A program made the position numbers and the translations under genes. Below, piece after piece: positions 1 through 8,825 of a stretch of 64,000 nt of DNA. Position 1 is the stretch's first letter. Every line of letters begins with the position of its first letter. Below the pieces are notes generated by a model. The model made no database searches. It was given only the letters and a program-made list of their open reading frames with translations, and was not told the DNA's origin. Source of the stretch: an uncultured Collinsella sp. (lineage in GTDB: Bacteria > Actinomycetota > Coriobacteriia > Coriobacteriales > Coriobacteriaceae); assembly GCA_900541125.1 (NCBI GenBank), contig UQIK01000008.1, positions 1 to 64,000 on the forward strand, written 5' to 3'.

Positions 1-14
1 ATACTCATGGAAAA

Positions 15-47
15 CCTCCCATTTCCCGATGTCCAAGAAATGGGAGG
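15..47 (-). terminator. Hairpin with short T run, minus strand
   Basis: A perfect 11-bp stem (15-25 with 37-47) is followed on the minus strand by TTTTCC. It lies about 290 bp past the stop of the flavodiiron gene, so it may be a distal terminator for that transcript or belong to a gene outside the window. Confidence 0.4.
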
Positions 48-58
48 CAGTTCACAGT

Positions 59-301
59 CACCTTTGTGGTGGTTTGAGCGACACGGCGGTTCGCTCCGCC
101 AGTTTGTCTCAATCTGTAACAACTAGGCCCTTAAAAGCCGGCTAACTGTTACAGATAGAGATAATCCCGCTCGACCCCCGCCCTTAATCTAAACCTGTAA
201 CACTTAGGGACGATTTAGACGCCCAGATGTTACAGATTGAGACAATCGGATCCCGAAATGGAAAAACCACCACAAAGGTGCCTGTCCCCTTTGTGGTGGT
301 T
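59..301. repeat. Palindromic intergenic element enclosing two hairpins (cluster A)
   Basis: A 17-bp inverted repeat (59-75 with 264-280; arm begins CACCTTTGTGG) encloses two imperfect hairpins at 106-162 and 185-243. Both hairpins carry the arm motifs CTGTAAC and GTTACAGAT. A third copy of the outer arm at 288-301 pairs perfectly over 14 bp with 265-278. Positions 1-333 contain no gene. The nested layout resembles a non-autonomous mobile element, but I see no target duplication and no transposase. Confidence 0.7.
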
Positions 302-333
302 GTGATGGTTGAGCGTCAAAAGTGAACGTGTCG

Positions 334-1494
334 CTACTTGGACAGCTCGTCGGCGAGGGCCTCGATCTGAGCGCGCGAGGCTTCGTTGAGCGAGCCCAGC
401 ACAGTCACCTTGTTCTGCGTCAGGGTGATGTCCTTCATACCCTCGAGCTCCTTGGTCATAATCTTGGCCGCTGCAGGCGCCCAGGAACCGGACTCGACAA
501 GCGCCACCGTACGGTTCTGATAGGCGTGCTCGGCAAGCGTGTGGATAAAGGTGCTCATGAACGGGAAGATCTCGCCCTGATAGGTGATGGAGGCGAGCAC
601 CAGACGGTCATAGCGGAACGCATCCTCAACGGCCTCGGCCATGTCGTCGCGAGCCAGGTCAAAGACGGAGACCTTCTGGCCGCGAGCCTCAAGCGCAGAT
701 GCGAGCTCCTCGACGGCAGCCTTCAGATGGCCATACACGCTCGCATAGGCGATCGTGATGCCCTCGTCCTCGGGCTGATAGCTCGACCAGGTGTTATAGG
801 TGTCGAGGTAGTAGCCCAGGTTCTCGGTCAGCACGGGGCCGTGGAGCGGACAGATGATCTGAATGTCCAGGTCGGCGGCCTTCTTGAGCACGGCCTGCAC
901 GAACTTGCCGAACTTACCGACGATGCCAAAGTAGTAGCGGCGAGCTTCGCAAGCCCACCCCTCGGGGTCCTCGATGTCGTTGGCGCCGAACTTGCCAAAG
1001 CCGTCGGCGCTAAAGAGCACCTTGTCGGTTGCCTCGTAAGAGAACAGTACCTCGGGCCAGTGCACGTTGGGGGCGCCGATAAAGGTCAGGCTGTGGCCAC
1101 CCAGGTCGAGCACGTCGCCCTCTTTGACGACCATCTTGCGCTCGGGGTAGTCGGTGCCAAAGTAGTTGACCATCATGCGGAAGGCGCCCATGCTGGCCAC
1201 AATCTGTGCCTGGGGATAGCGCTCCATAAAGGCGGCGATACCGGCGGAGTGATCGGGCTCCATGTGATGGACAACCAGGTAGTCGGGCGTACGGCCATCG
1301 AGCACGGCCTCGAGGTTGCCGAGCCACTCGTCAACAAAGCCAGCGTCAACCGAATCGGCGACAGCGATTTTATCGCCCAAGATAACATAGCTGTTGTATG
1401 CCATGCCGTTCTCGGACACGTCGTACTGGCCCTCGAACAGGTCAATGTCGTGATCGTCGACACCGATGTAGCGGATATCCTTGGTGATCTCCAT
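334..1494 (-). CDS. FprA family A-type flavoprotein (flavodiiron protein)
   Basis: Cytosolic flavodiiron proteins reduce O2 to water or NO to N2O using a di-iron site and FMN. The N-terminal two thirds is a metallo-beta-lactamase fold with the iron-ligand motif HHMEPDHS at residues 76-83. The last ~140 residues are flavodoxin-like, starting near ITIAYASVYGH. At 386 residues it is a two-domain form without a fused rubredoxin. The start at 1494 is preceded by AGGAGG at 9 nt; the frame stays open to 1557 but without a ribosome site. It stands alone, which suits an oxygen-detoxifying enzyme in an anaerobe. Whether O2 or NO is preferred cannot be told from sequence. Confidence 0.9.
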   Translation of the reverse strand: MEITKDIRYIGVDDHDIDLFEGQYDVSENGMAYNSYVILGDKIAVADSVDAGFVDEWLGNLEAVLDGRTPDYLVVHHMEPDHSAGIAAFMERYPQAQIVASMGAFRMMVNYFGTDYPERKMVVKEGDVLDLGGHSLTFIGAPNVHWPEVLFSYEATDKVLFSADGFGKFGANDIEDPEGWACEARRYYFGIVGKFGKFVQAVLKKAADLDIQIICPLHGPVLTENLGYYLDTYNTWSSYQPEDEGITIAYASVYGHLKAAVEELASALEARGQKVSVFDLARDDMAEAVEDAFRYDRLVLASITYQGEIFPFMSTFIHTLAEHAYQNRTVALVESGSWAPAAAKIMTKELEGMKDITLTQNKVTVLGSLNEASRAQIEALADELSK

Positions 1495-1623
1495 CAGGCA
1501 AAGCCTCCTAGATAGACAAAAGAACCCGTCTATCATAACACTCGCCTTCATAGCCACGGCTATCTGTCAGCATCCTTATCGATTGGAATTTAGGCGGAAT
1601 ATACTGCTGTTTACCTGCACAAA

Positions 1624-2655
1624 CTATGCGCGCGGTATCGCCGTGCTATGTCGAATAATGAGTTGGCCGGGAATACGAATGGCAACGGTTTTGCCCGCCG
1701 TACCCGCCTCGGGAACCGCATGCTCGAACACCTCGCGTCCGCGCTGATGTAGATCGAATCGCACGGTCGTGAGCTCGTTGTGTGCTACAAAATCATCGAG
1801 CGAATCATCGACGCCCACCACGCTTACGTCCTCGGGCACGCGAAGACCGCTATCACGCAGCGCGGCAATCGCGCCATTTGCCATCTGATCGTTTGCCGCA
1901 TAGATCGCCGTCATGGTGCGATCGTGCTCGGCCAGGTACCTGCCGGCCTCGTAGCCGCTGTTGGCAGACCAGTCGCCCTCGAGCGGCTCTGCCGGCTCGA
2001 TGTGTTTACGCTCGAGTGCATCCTGCCAACCGGCACGACGAAATTGTTCGTCGACCGAGAACGACGGGCCGCCAATATAGCGAATCTGATCGTGCCCCAG
2101 CTCAAACAGGTGATCCATAAGCAATAGCGAGCAGCCGTAATGGTCGGAATCGACCGTGGTCACCCGCGGGTGCGCGTACATGGTAACGATGACCGTGCCG
2201 ATACCCGGCAACGGATCAAACGTCTCAAAATCGGGCGCCATGCGACTCATACCGATGATGATGCCGTCCACCGGCAATGCGGCCATACGACGCGTGGCCT
2301 CGGCAAGCGAAAACTCCTCGGTCTTGGACATCTCGACCAGCGTGATGGCGCAATTATGCTCGCGAGCAGCGCTGGCGATGCCGTCGATCATTGAGAGGTT
2401 GCCGAACTTGGTGACATCGTTGACGCACAGGCCGACCGAATGATAACGGCCGTCGCGCAGCGAGCGACCGGCATAACTCGGACGAAAGCCGAGCTTTTGC
2501 ATAGCGGCCTGTACGCGCTGGCGCGTCTGCTCGTTAACGTTAGGCAAGCCGTTGGCGACGCGCGAAACCGTCTGCTGCGAAACGCCGGCAGCGCGGGCGA
2601 CGTCGGCCATGGAGACCGGACGCGTACCTGTATCGTTGGACGGGCGCCTTGCCAC
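1624..2655 (-). CDS. LacI family regulator, probable repressor of galKT
   Basis: An N-terminal LacI helix-turn-helix (MADVARAAGVSQQTVSR) and a hinge ending in AGRSLR are followed by a periplasmic-binding-protein-like effector domain, 343 residues in all. I chose the GTG at 2655, which has AGGTGA just upstream; the frame opens at another GTG at 2715. The gene is divergent from galK, and three copies of GTTAACGTACTC lie between them, so control of galKT and itself in response to a galactose-related ligand is likely. It is a paralogue of the regulators at 11387 and 16380; the recognition-helix pair is QQ here, EQ and LK there. Confidence 0.85.
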   Translation of the reverse strand: MARRPSNDTGTRPVSMADVARAAGVSQQTVSRVANGLPNVNEQTRQRVQAAMQKLGFRPSYAGRSLRDGRYHSVGLCVNDVTKFGNLSMIDGIASAAREHNCAITLVEMSKTEEFSLAEATRRMAALPVDGIIIGMSRMAPDFETFDPLPGIGTVIVTMYAHPRVTTVDSDHYGCSLLLMDHLFELGHDQIRYIGGPSFSVDEQFRRAGWQDALERKHIEPAEPLEGDWSANSGYEAGRYLAEHDRTMTAIYAANDQMANGAIAALRDSGLRVPEDVSVVGVDDSLDDFVAHNELTTVRFDLHQRGREVFEHAVPEAGTAGKTVAIRIPGQLIIRHSTAIPRA

Positions 2656-2993
2656 AGGATCACCTTCACCCTTGCGAGATCTGAATAGCGTGAATGCCGG
2701 CCCGGGCAGAAACACACCCCGCGCCGAAGCCCGCTATCGTCGGACGCATGTTAACGTACTCTACTTTTTCAATCCGCAACTCTTCTGCTCTATAAGTCCA
2801 TACGGCAATACCGTTCACGGCTGAATTTCTACCGATTACCAGATTCTCAAAAAGTGACAAGCGATGTGTTATGAGTACGTTAACATAGCCCGTACCGTGC
2901 GGTATCGTGAATACTTGGTTCATGCCGCTTCAAGTTGTTAACGTACTCATAACGACGCAAAACCCACCCGGGCGCGCCAAGGAAAGGACTCCC
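2656..2993. promoter_or_regulatory. Divergent galK/LacI control region with three operators
   Basis: GTTAACGTACTC occurs at 2750-2761, at 2873-2884 (inverted) and at 2937-2948, the last 46 bp before the galK start. These are probable operators of the adjacent LacI protein and their spacing would allow looping. A separate palindrome, CCGTTCACGG, at 2811-2820 belongs to a motif shared by the other sugar promoters in the window. Confidence 0.7.
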
Positions 2994-4199
2994 ATGACCA
3001 CCCCCGACGAAAAGACATTCGCCACGCTCACCAAGCTGTTCGAGGAGGAGTTTGGCCCCATCGGCGACCGCCAGGTGCTCTACGTACACGCGCCCGGCCG
3101 CTCCGAGATCAGCGGCAACCACACTGACCACGAGGGTGGCCACGTTATCGCCGGCTCGCTCGATGTCGCCGTCGACGGCATCGCCGTGGCAACCGATTCC
3201 AACAAGGTTCGCGTAGCCGACGAGGGCTATCCCACGTTTGAAATCGCGCTCGACACGCTAGACGTTCAGGAGTCCGAGAAGGGCACGTCCGCGAGCCTCG
3301 TCCGCGGCATGGCCCACGAAATCGCTGCTCTGGGCGTTGAGCCCCAGGGCTTCGACTTCGCCTTCACCTGCTCTGTCCCCTCGGGCGGCGGCCTTTCCAG
3401 CTCCGCTGCTGTCGAGGCGGCATACGGTCGCGCCATGGAGACGCTCTGGGGAGCACCCGCCATCGAGCCCGTCGCGCTCGCCCAGATGAGCCAGCGCACC
3501 GAGAACAACTATTACGGCAAGCCCTGCGGTCTGATGGACCAGGCCGCTGTGTGCATGGGCGGCCTTGCCTACATGGACTTTGAGGACCAGGCTCAGCCTA
3601 AAACCCAGAAGCTCGAGCTCAACTTTGAGGATCACGGTTATGCGCTCGTGCTCGTTAAGGTCGGTGCCGACCACGTGGCCGCCACCGACGACTACGCCGC
3701 CGTTCCGCGCGAGATGCAGGACGTCGCTGCCGAGTTTGGCAAGGCACGCCTGTGCGAGGTAAACGTGGCGGACTTTGACGCCAAGCTCCCCGAGCTGCGC
3801 GCCAAGCTGGGCGACCGCGCCTGCCTGCGCGCCGTTCACTACTGGTACGAAAACGGCCTGGTCGACAAGCGCTGGGCTGCCCTGAACGCCGGCGACATCG
3901 ATCAGTTCCTGGTCCTGACGCGCGAGTCCGGCGCCAGCTCTGCCATGTACCTACAGAATGTCGTTGCCAAGCTGGGCTCCGAGCAGCCCTCGATGTATGC
4001 CCTGGCACTGGCCGAGCACGTGCTCGACGGTCGCGGTGCCGTTCGTATTCACGGTGGCGGCTTTGGCGGCACCATCCAGGCCTTCGTGCCGCTCGATCTG
4101 GTCGACACCTTCATTGCCAAGATGAACGGCTGGCTGGGCGAGGGATCTGCCCGCCACTACGCGATTTCTGACAAGGGGGCTTACGCGGCATGGCTGTAA
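2994..4199 (+). CDS. galK: Galactokinase
   Basis: GHMP-family kinase converting galactose to galactose-1-phosphate in the Leloir pathway. The galactokinase signature reads GRSEISGNHTDHEGG near the N terminus; the ATP-binding loop PSGGGLSSSAA and a late GGGFGG motif follow. At 401 residues the length is typical. The start at 2994 has AAGGAAAGG upstream; the longer open frame from 2907 runs through an operator and is unlikely to be translated. It overlaps galT by 10 nt, so the two are translationally coupled. Confidence 0.93.
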   Translation: MTTPDEKTFATLTKLFEEEFGPIGDRQVLYVHAPGRSEISGNHTDHEGGHVIAGSLDVAVDGIAVATDSNKVRVADEGYPTFEIALDTLDVQESEKGTSASLVRGMAHEIAALGVEPQGFDFAFTCSVPSGGGLSSSAAVEAAYGRAMETLWGAPAIEPVALAQMSQRTENNYYGKPCGLMDQAAVCMGGLAYMDFEDQAQPKTQKLELNFEDHGYALVLVKVGADHVAATDDYAAVPREMQDVAAEFGKARLCEVNVADFDAKLPELRAKLGDRACLRAVHYWYENGLVDKRWAALNAGDIDQFLVLTRESGASSAMYLQNVVAKLGSEQPSMYALALAEHVLDGRGAVRIHGGGFGGTIQAFVPLDLVDTFIAKMNGWLGEGSARHYAISDKGAYAAWL

Positions 4200-5818
4200 T
4201 GACTGACGTGCGCAAGGCTGTGCAGGGCCTCATCGAGTACGCTATTCACCGATCGATGATCGGACAGGACGACCGCATCTGGGCCTACAACACCATTCTG
4301 GAGTGCATCGGCGCCACGGGCCCCGCACTCGACATGGCCTGGGCGCTCCAAGTTGAGAAACTCTCGCTCTTGCACCCCGATACCCTGCCCGACTTTGACC
4401 TTGAAGGCACGCTCGCCGCGCTTGCCGAGGCCGCCGTTGCCAACGGCGCCGCCGAGGACACGGCATCGGGCCGCGACCGCATCGCCATGCGCATCATGGG
4501 CGCGCTCATGCCGAGGCCTTCGGTTGTAAACGAGGAGTTCAACGGCCGCATGGGCGTCAACGAGCCCCGCGCCGCGACCGACTGGTTCTACGGCCTGTGC
4601 TGCGACGCCGGCTACGTGCGCCGTGCCGCCATCGCGCGCAACATCAAATGGAGCACCCCCACCAACTGGGGCGATCTTGAGATCACCATCAACCTGTCCA
4701 AGCCTGAGAAGGACCCGCGCGATATTGCCGCGGCCGGTGCCGCAAAGAACGCGGGCGAGAAGTATCCCGCCTGCCAGCTCTGCATCGAGAACGAGGGCTA
4801 TCCCGGACGCTCCGCTGCAGCCGACGGCGGCGCCCATCCCGCCCGCCAGAATCTGCGCGTTATCCCCATTAAGCTCGACGGCGAGCGCTGGGGCTTCCAA
4901 TACAGCCCGTACGCGTACTTTAACGAGCACTGCATTGCCATGAGCTCCGAGCATCGTCCGATGCACGTCGACCGCAAGGGGCTGACCTGCCTGCTCGACT
5001 TTGTCGACCTGTTCCCGCACTACTTTATTGGCTCCAACGCCGACCTGCCCATCGTGGGCGGCTCGATTCTGTCGCACGACCACTTCCAGGGCGGCGCGCA
5101 CGAGTTCCCCATGATGCACGCCGCCGAGGTCTCGCAGTTTAGCGTGCCCGGATTTGACCAGGTCACCGGCACTGTGCTGCAGTGGCCGCTTTCGGTGCTG
5201 CGCCTGCGCTCGCACGACCGCGCCCAGCTGCTCGACGCCGCCGAGAAGATTATCCTCGCCTGGCGCGAGTGGACCGATGAGTCTGTGGGCGTCATCGCGC
5301 ACACAGCCGACGGCGTGGCGCACAACACCGTGACGCCCGTCATCCGCCGCGTCGACTCGCGCGGCAATGCCGGCGGCGAAGTCTACGAGGCTTATCTGGC
5401 GCTTCGCTGCAACATCACGACCGACGAGCATCCGCTGGGCGTATTCCACCCGCATGCCGAGTACCACCACATTAAGAAGGAGAACATCGGCCTGATCGAG
5501 GTCATGGGCCTGGCCATTTTGCCGCCGCGCTTGGTCCCCGAGCTCGGCGCTGTCCGCAAGCACCTACTGGCGGCCAAAGCCGATACCAGCTACGACCTTG
5601 CCAGCGCGCTCGAGGGCGACGACCTTTGCCACGGCCACGCCGCATGGGCCGAGGACGTTTTTGCCCGCCGCGCCGACGAGCTTACGGCCGACAACGCCAT
5701 CGATATCCTGCACGAAGAGGTCGGCGTGGTGTTTGGCCACGTGCTCGACAACGCTGGCGTCTTTAAGTGGGACGAAGCCGGCCGCGCCGCCCAACAGCGC
5801 TTTATCGACTCACTGTAA
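4190..5818 (+). CDS. galT: UTP/UDP-glucose hexose-1-phosphate uridylyltransferase, class II GalT
   Basis: Transfers uridylyl between UDP-glucose and galactose-1-phosphate. The 542-residue length and motifs such as GGSILSHDHFQGG place it in the class II (Gram-positive type) family, not the ~350-residue class I. The ATG at 4190 overlaps the galK stop, with GGGGG about 11 nt upstream; an ATG at 4199 is an alternative. No galE is present nearby, so epimerase activity must come from elsewhere in the genome. Confidence 0.92.
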   Translation: MAVMTDVRKAVQGLIEYAIHRSMIGQDDRIWAYNTILECIGATGPALDMAWALQVEKLSLLHPDTLPDFDLEGTLAALAEAAVANGAAEDTASGRDRIAMRIMGALMPRPSVVNEEFNGRMGVNEPRAATDWFYGLCCDAGYVRRAAIARNIKWSTPTNWGDLEITINLSKPEKDPRDIAAAGAAKNAGEKYPACQLCIENEGYPGRSAAADGGAHPARQNLRVIPIKLDGERWGFQYSPYAYFNEHCIAMSSEHRPMHVDRKGLTCLLDFVDLFPHYFIGSNADLPIVGGSILSHDHFQGGAHEFPMMHAAEVSQFSVPGFDQVTGTVLQWPLSVLRLRSHDRAQLLDAAEKIILAWREWTDESVGVIAHTADGVAHNTVTPVIRRVDSRGNAGGEVYEAYLALRCNITTDEHPLGVFHPHAEYHHIKKENIGLIEVMGLAILPPRLVPELGAVRKHLLAAKADTSYDLASALEGDDLCHGHAAWAEDVFARRADELTADNAIDILHEEVGVVFGHVLDNAGVFKWDEAGRAAQQRFIDSL

Positions 5819-5819
5819 T

Positions 5820-5856
5820 GATCCCTTGGGGACGGAGGAAAACGAATCATTTCGTC
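5820..5856. repeat. Dispersed GGGGACGGAG repeat, copy 1
   Basis: The stretch beginning TGATCCCTTGGGGACGGAG and ending in ACGAATCATTT recurs in reverse orientation at 24308-24343, with one length difference in an A run. Both copies sit directly at a gene's 3' end (galT here, the orphan IIB there). Confidence 0.7.
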
Positions 5857-5867
5857 TTCAAGACAAC

Positions 5868-5907
5868 GGCGCCCGCCGGCAACATCGCCGACGGGCGCCT
5901 TTTTTTG
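5868..5907 (+). terminator. Terminator of galKT
   Basis: GC-rich stem (GGCGCCCGCCGG paired with its near-complement) with a short loop, followed by seven T residues, 50 bp past the galT stop. Confidence 0.85.
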
Positions 5908-5910
5908 AGT

Positions 5911-5968
5911 GTAGTCATTGGGGACGCTCTTTAATGACTAGTCGTTTAAGAACGTCCCCAATGACTAC
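5911..5968. repeat. Palindromic element with GTCCCCAATGACTAC arms
   Basis: A perfect 16-bp inverted repeat (5911-5926 with 5953-5968) surrounds a loop that is itself imperfectly palindromic around GACTAGTC. The arm sequence recurs singly at 10669 and 57371 beside other hairpins. Apart from the terminators and this element, the 316-bp galT-lacC gap holds nothing gene-like. Confidence 0.8.
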
Positions 5969-6027
5969 GTCGATGTTTTGGCAGCGCCAGCGAGCGGGTC
6001 GCATTTGAGACAAGGTGACGTGAAACG

Positions 6028-6057
6028 AAAGGGCGCTGACCTTCTGGTCGCGCCCTT
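6028..6057 (-). terminator. Terminator of the lacABXC operon
   Basis: Inverted repeat of AAGGGCGC with a short GGT/ACC inner stem. On the minus strand it is followed by a broken T-rich stretch, about 80 bp past the lacC stop. Confidence 0.55.
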
Positions 6058-6106
6058 GAAGTTGAACGTCAGATTGTCCAAATGCGGCCCGCGCAGCGTC
6101 GGCCAG

Positions 6107-6132
6107 TTACGGCGTTTGGTAAAACGCCGTAA
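6107..6132 (-). other. Hairpin directly after the lacC stop
   Basis: TTACGGCGTTT and its complement form a near-perfect 11-12 bp stem ending 2 nt from the lacC stop. A hairpin of the same layout follows lacB at 8208-8232. Neither is followed by a T run, so mRNA end protection or processing is more likely than termination. Confidence 0.5.
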
Positions 6133-6134
6133 CC

Positions 6135-7070
6135 CTAAAGCTCCGTTACTTCAACGTTGTTGTAGATCTCTTCCCAGCGGTCCATGACCAGGTGGCCGGT
6201 CTTGGGATCCATGGCGTTGAGCTTGCCGCAGGTATTGGCGGTCTTGAGCACCGTGACGTCGTCGGCACCGGCAGCAATGGCATGCGCAAAACCGGCGATG
6301 GTCGAGTCGCCGGAACCCGTCGCGTTCACAGCCGCAATCGCGGGCGTCTTGGCACGGAACGCACGACCCTCATGGAAGCCCACCGAACCGGCAGCGCCCA
6401 TCGAAACGACAACCCAGGGGATACCGGCAAAGCGGTCATCGGCGGCAAGCGCCTCGCGCAGGGCATCGACATCATCGGTCGTAAAGGACGTACCCAGCAG
6501 GCCGTTAATCTCGGTCAGATTGGGCTTTACGAGCTCAGGCTTTGCGTCGGACTCCAGCGCGGCCTCCAGCGATGCACCCGAAGTGTCGAGCAGCACCTTG
6601 GCACCCGCCTCCTCGGCGATCTTGACGAGCTCGGCATAGTAGCCGGCATCGACGCCACGCGGCAGCGAGCCCGAAAGCGTCACAACGTCCGCCTTCGCTG
6701 CAAGCTCGGCGAACTTGGCCGTAAAGGCCTCGAGCTCGGTCGGGGCGATCTGCGGGCCGCTCTCCAGCAGCTCGGTCTGATTACCCTCGTGCAGGATATT
6801 CAGGCAGATGCGCGTCTCACCGGCAATGGGCACAAAGTCGTTCTTGACGCCATCGGCATCCATAAGCTCGGCCATATAGGCACCCATGTGACCGCCAAGC
6901 AGGCCGGTCGCGAGCACGTCATCGCCCAGCTGCAGCAGCACGCGGCTCACGTTGAGGCCCTTGCCGCCAGCGGTCTTTTCGGGCGTCACACGGTTAACAT
7001 CGTCGATGATCAGCTTGTCGAGCTGATAGCGCGTATCAATCGACGGGTTCATGGTAACGGTCAGAATCAT
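6135..7070 (-). CDS. lacC: Tagatose-6-phosphate kinase, copy 1
   Basis: PfkB-family kinase phosphorylating tagatose-6-phosphate to tagatose-1,6-bisphosphate. Visible family marks are the N-terminal MTVNPS-like segment (MTMNPSIDTRY), the GGKGLNVSRVL sugar-binding loop and the C-terminal NATGSGDS motif with the catalytic Asp. The 311-residue length is typical. The start at 7070 has AGGAG six nt upstream. It closes the lacA-lacB-lacX-lacC order; lacD, the usual next gene, is absent. A same-length paralogue lies at 26696. 1-Phosphofructokinase is an alternative family assignment, but the neighbours favour LacC. Confidence 0.9.
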   Translation of the reverse strand: MILTVTMNPSIDTRYQLDKLIIDDVNRVTPEKTAGGKGLNVSRVLLQLGDDVLATGLLGGHMGAYMAELMDADGVKNDFVPIAGETRICLNILHEGNQTELLESGPQIAPTELEAFTAKFAELAAKADVVTLSGSLPRGVDAGYYAELVKIAEEAGAKVLLDTSGASLEAALESDAKPELVKPNLTEINGLLGTSFTTDDVDALREALAADDRFAGIPWVVVSMGAAGSVGFHEGRAFRAKTPAIAAVNATGSGDSTIAGFAHAIAAGADDVTVLKTANTCGKLNAMDPKTGHLVMDRWEEIYNNVEVTEL

Positions 7071-7123
7071 GTTGAACTCCTGTTCCGGGGCGGCATGACC
7101 CGCCCCAAACATACGATAAATCG

Positions 7124-8005
7124 TTAAAGGATCTCGATCTCAAAGCCGCGGGTGACGGTCTCTCCCGGCTTGGCCACCAGGCAGCCACGCTTGTGCTCCA
7201 GGATATCGTCCTCGTCGGAGCAGGTGGACAGACCACCCCACGGTTCAACAGCCACAAAGTCGCCCTCGGGCTTGCTCCACACAATCAGGTACGGCATATC
7301 GGGGAACGTCAGGCGCACGCCCTTGTCCTCGGTTTTCTTGGTCAGCGTAACCACGCGGCTCTCGAGCACGTCAAAGATAGTCTCCGCGAAGTCAAAGAGT
7401 TCATGGGTAAGCGGCAGGTTCTGGCCGATCATGGGGTTCTTGCTGCGATGCTCAACATCAATCAGGCCCGTCGAGGGAACGGCAGTACAGAGCTCGGTGG
7501 CCTCACGCTGCTCAAAACGAAGCTCATAATCGTCATAGGACTCGCCCTCGTCGAGCGGGCACTTAAAGCCGGGGTGACCGCCCACAAAGAACGGCATGTC
7601 CTCGGTGCCCTCATTGGTCACCTCGTACGACACGGCCACCTTTTCCGAATCGATCGTATAACGAGCAACGATCTTAAACGGATACGGGTACTGCTCGAGC
7701 AACTCGGCATGGTCGGTAGAGCTTAGGCTCAGCGCAACCATGTTGTCGCTCTGTTCCTCGAGCTTCCACTCCTGTTTGCGCGCAAAGCCGTGGCGGGCGA
7801 GCTTCACCTCGCGGCCGCCCATGGTCGTTGCGTAACCGTCACGAAGGCCACCGCAGATCGGGAAGCAAATGGGTGCCTGCCCCGACCAGACCGCCGGATC
7901 ACCCTGCCACAGGTACTCACGGCCGTTGGCCGCAATAGAAGTGAACGAGCCGCCCGCCGTGCTCAGTGCTACGCGGATAGAACCGTTATCAAGAACAAAC
8001 TCCAT
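7124..8005 (-). CDS. lacX: LacX-like aldose 1-epimerase family protein, copy 1
   Basis: Galactose-mutarotase-like fold protein of 293 residues related to lactococcal LacX, a lac-operon member of poorly defined function. It may interconvert anomers of phosphorylated galactose or tagatose. The GGHPGF segment and the C-terminal EPWGGLSTCSDE segment mark the family. The start at 8005 has GGGAAGG upstream; the frame extends to 8038 without a site. It lies between lacB and lacC and is duplicated with lacC at 26696-28572. Confidence 0.8.
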   Translation of the reverse strand: MEFVLDNGSIRVALSTAGGSFTSIAANGREYLWQGDPAVWSGQAPICFPICGGLRDGYATTMGGREVKLARHGFARKQEWKLEEQSDNMVALSLSSTDHAELLEQYPYPFKIVARYTIDSEKVAVSYEVTNEGTEDMPFFVGGHPGFKCPLDEGESYDDYELRFEQREATELCTAVPSTGLIDVEHRSKNPMIGQNLPLTHELFDFAETIFDVLESRVVTLTKKTEDKGVRLTFPDMPYLIVWSKPEGDFVAVEPWGGLSTCSDEDDILEHKRGCLVAKPGETVTRGFEIEIL

Positions 8006-8207
8006 AGGAGCCTTCCCTTTCTTACGACAGCCCGCCAAGTCAATAGGGCTGATAGAAAACCGGCCCGCGCCCCCTCACAGAAACGCGAGCCGTCAATTGA
8101 AAAGCTGCAGAATGCCGGGTACCGCCAAGAGCGAAGCACTCAAGCCAAGCAAGCAAACGTGTTATCGGAGCAGCTAGCCCGCCAGATGGCTTCGCAGCGT
8201 CGACCCA

Positions 8208-8232
8208 TTACGCGGTTTGGAAAACCGCGTAA
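8208..8232 (-). other. Hairpin directly after the lacB stop
   Basis: TTACGCGGTTT paired with its complement, a near-perfect stem ending 5 nt beyond the lacB stop, matching in layout the hairpin after lacC. It sits in the 232-bp lacB-lacX gap, which otherwise holds nothing recognisable. Confidence 0.5.
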
Positions 8233-8237
8233 CCTCC

Positions 8238-8762
8238 TTAGTCGTGGTATTCGCCGCGGTCCCACTTCTCGAGGAACTCGTCAAAGAAGTGCGGGTCAGC
8301 CTGAGCCTCGGCATCGGCCTTGTTGCAGGCATCGATCTTGGCGATCAGGGCATCGTGCTCGGGAGTCTTCTCGTAGGGCTCCTCCAGGAAGGCAAGCATG
8401 ATATCGGCCATCAGGAACTCGCCGGTGATCTTGCCGCCAAAGCCCACGATGTTGGCGTTGAGCTCGCGACGGGCATACAGGGCAGAGGTCATGTCGCGGA
8501 CCAGGGCGCAGCGGGCGCCGGGAACCTTGTTGACGGCGTTGGTGATGCCGATGCCGGTGCCGCACAGGGCCACGCCAAAGTCGGCCTTGCCGCTGGCAAC
8601 AGCCTCGCCCACGGCCTTACCGTAGATGGGATAGTGCGTACGGGTGTGGCTGTAGGTGCCGCAGTCGAGCACCTTGTAGCCAGCCTGCTCCAGGCGGTCG
8701 GCCAGATAGATCTTCTCGTCCGTAACGATATGGTCGCAACCGATTGCGATGGTCTTCTTCAT
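8238..8762 (-). CDS. lacB: Galactose-6-phosphate isomerase subunit LacB
   Basis: RpiB/LacAB-fold subunit that, with LacA, isomerises galactose-6-phosphate to tagatose-6-phosphate. The 174-residue length fits LacB. The sequence has the CDH segment near the N terminus and the catalytic Cys67 in VALCGTGIGI. The gene follows lacA by 63 bp and shares its promoter. Confidence 0.92.
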   Translation of the reverse strand: MKKTIAIGCDHIVTDEKIYLADRLEQAGYKVLDCGTYSHTRTHYPIYGKAVGEAVASGKADFGVALCGTGIGITNAVNKVPGARCALVRDMTSALYARRELNANIVGFGGKITGEFLMADIMLAFLEEPYEKTPEHDALIAKIDACNKADAEAQADPHFFDEFLEKWDRGEYHD

Positions 8763-8825
8763 CAGAACGTCCTTTCGTCTGAATTCACAAGTTGAGGTAG
8801 AAGTTCGAGTTCTCGGTGGCTCTCG

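Noticed and set aside
2656..2715. Longer GTG start (2715) for the gal LacI regulator
   Set aside because: The added 20 residues are not LacI-like, and the GTG at 2655 has the better ribosome site.
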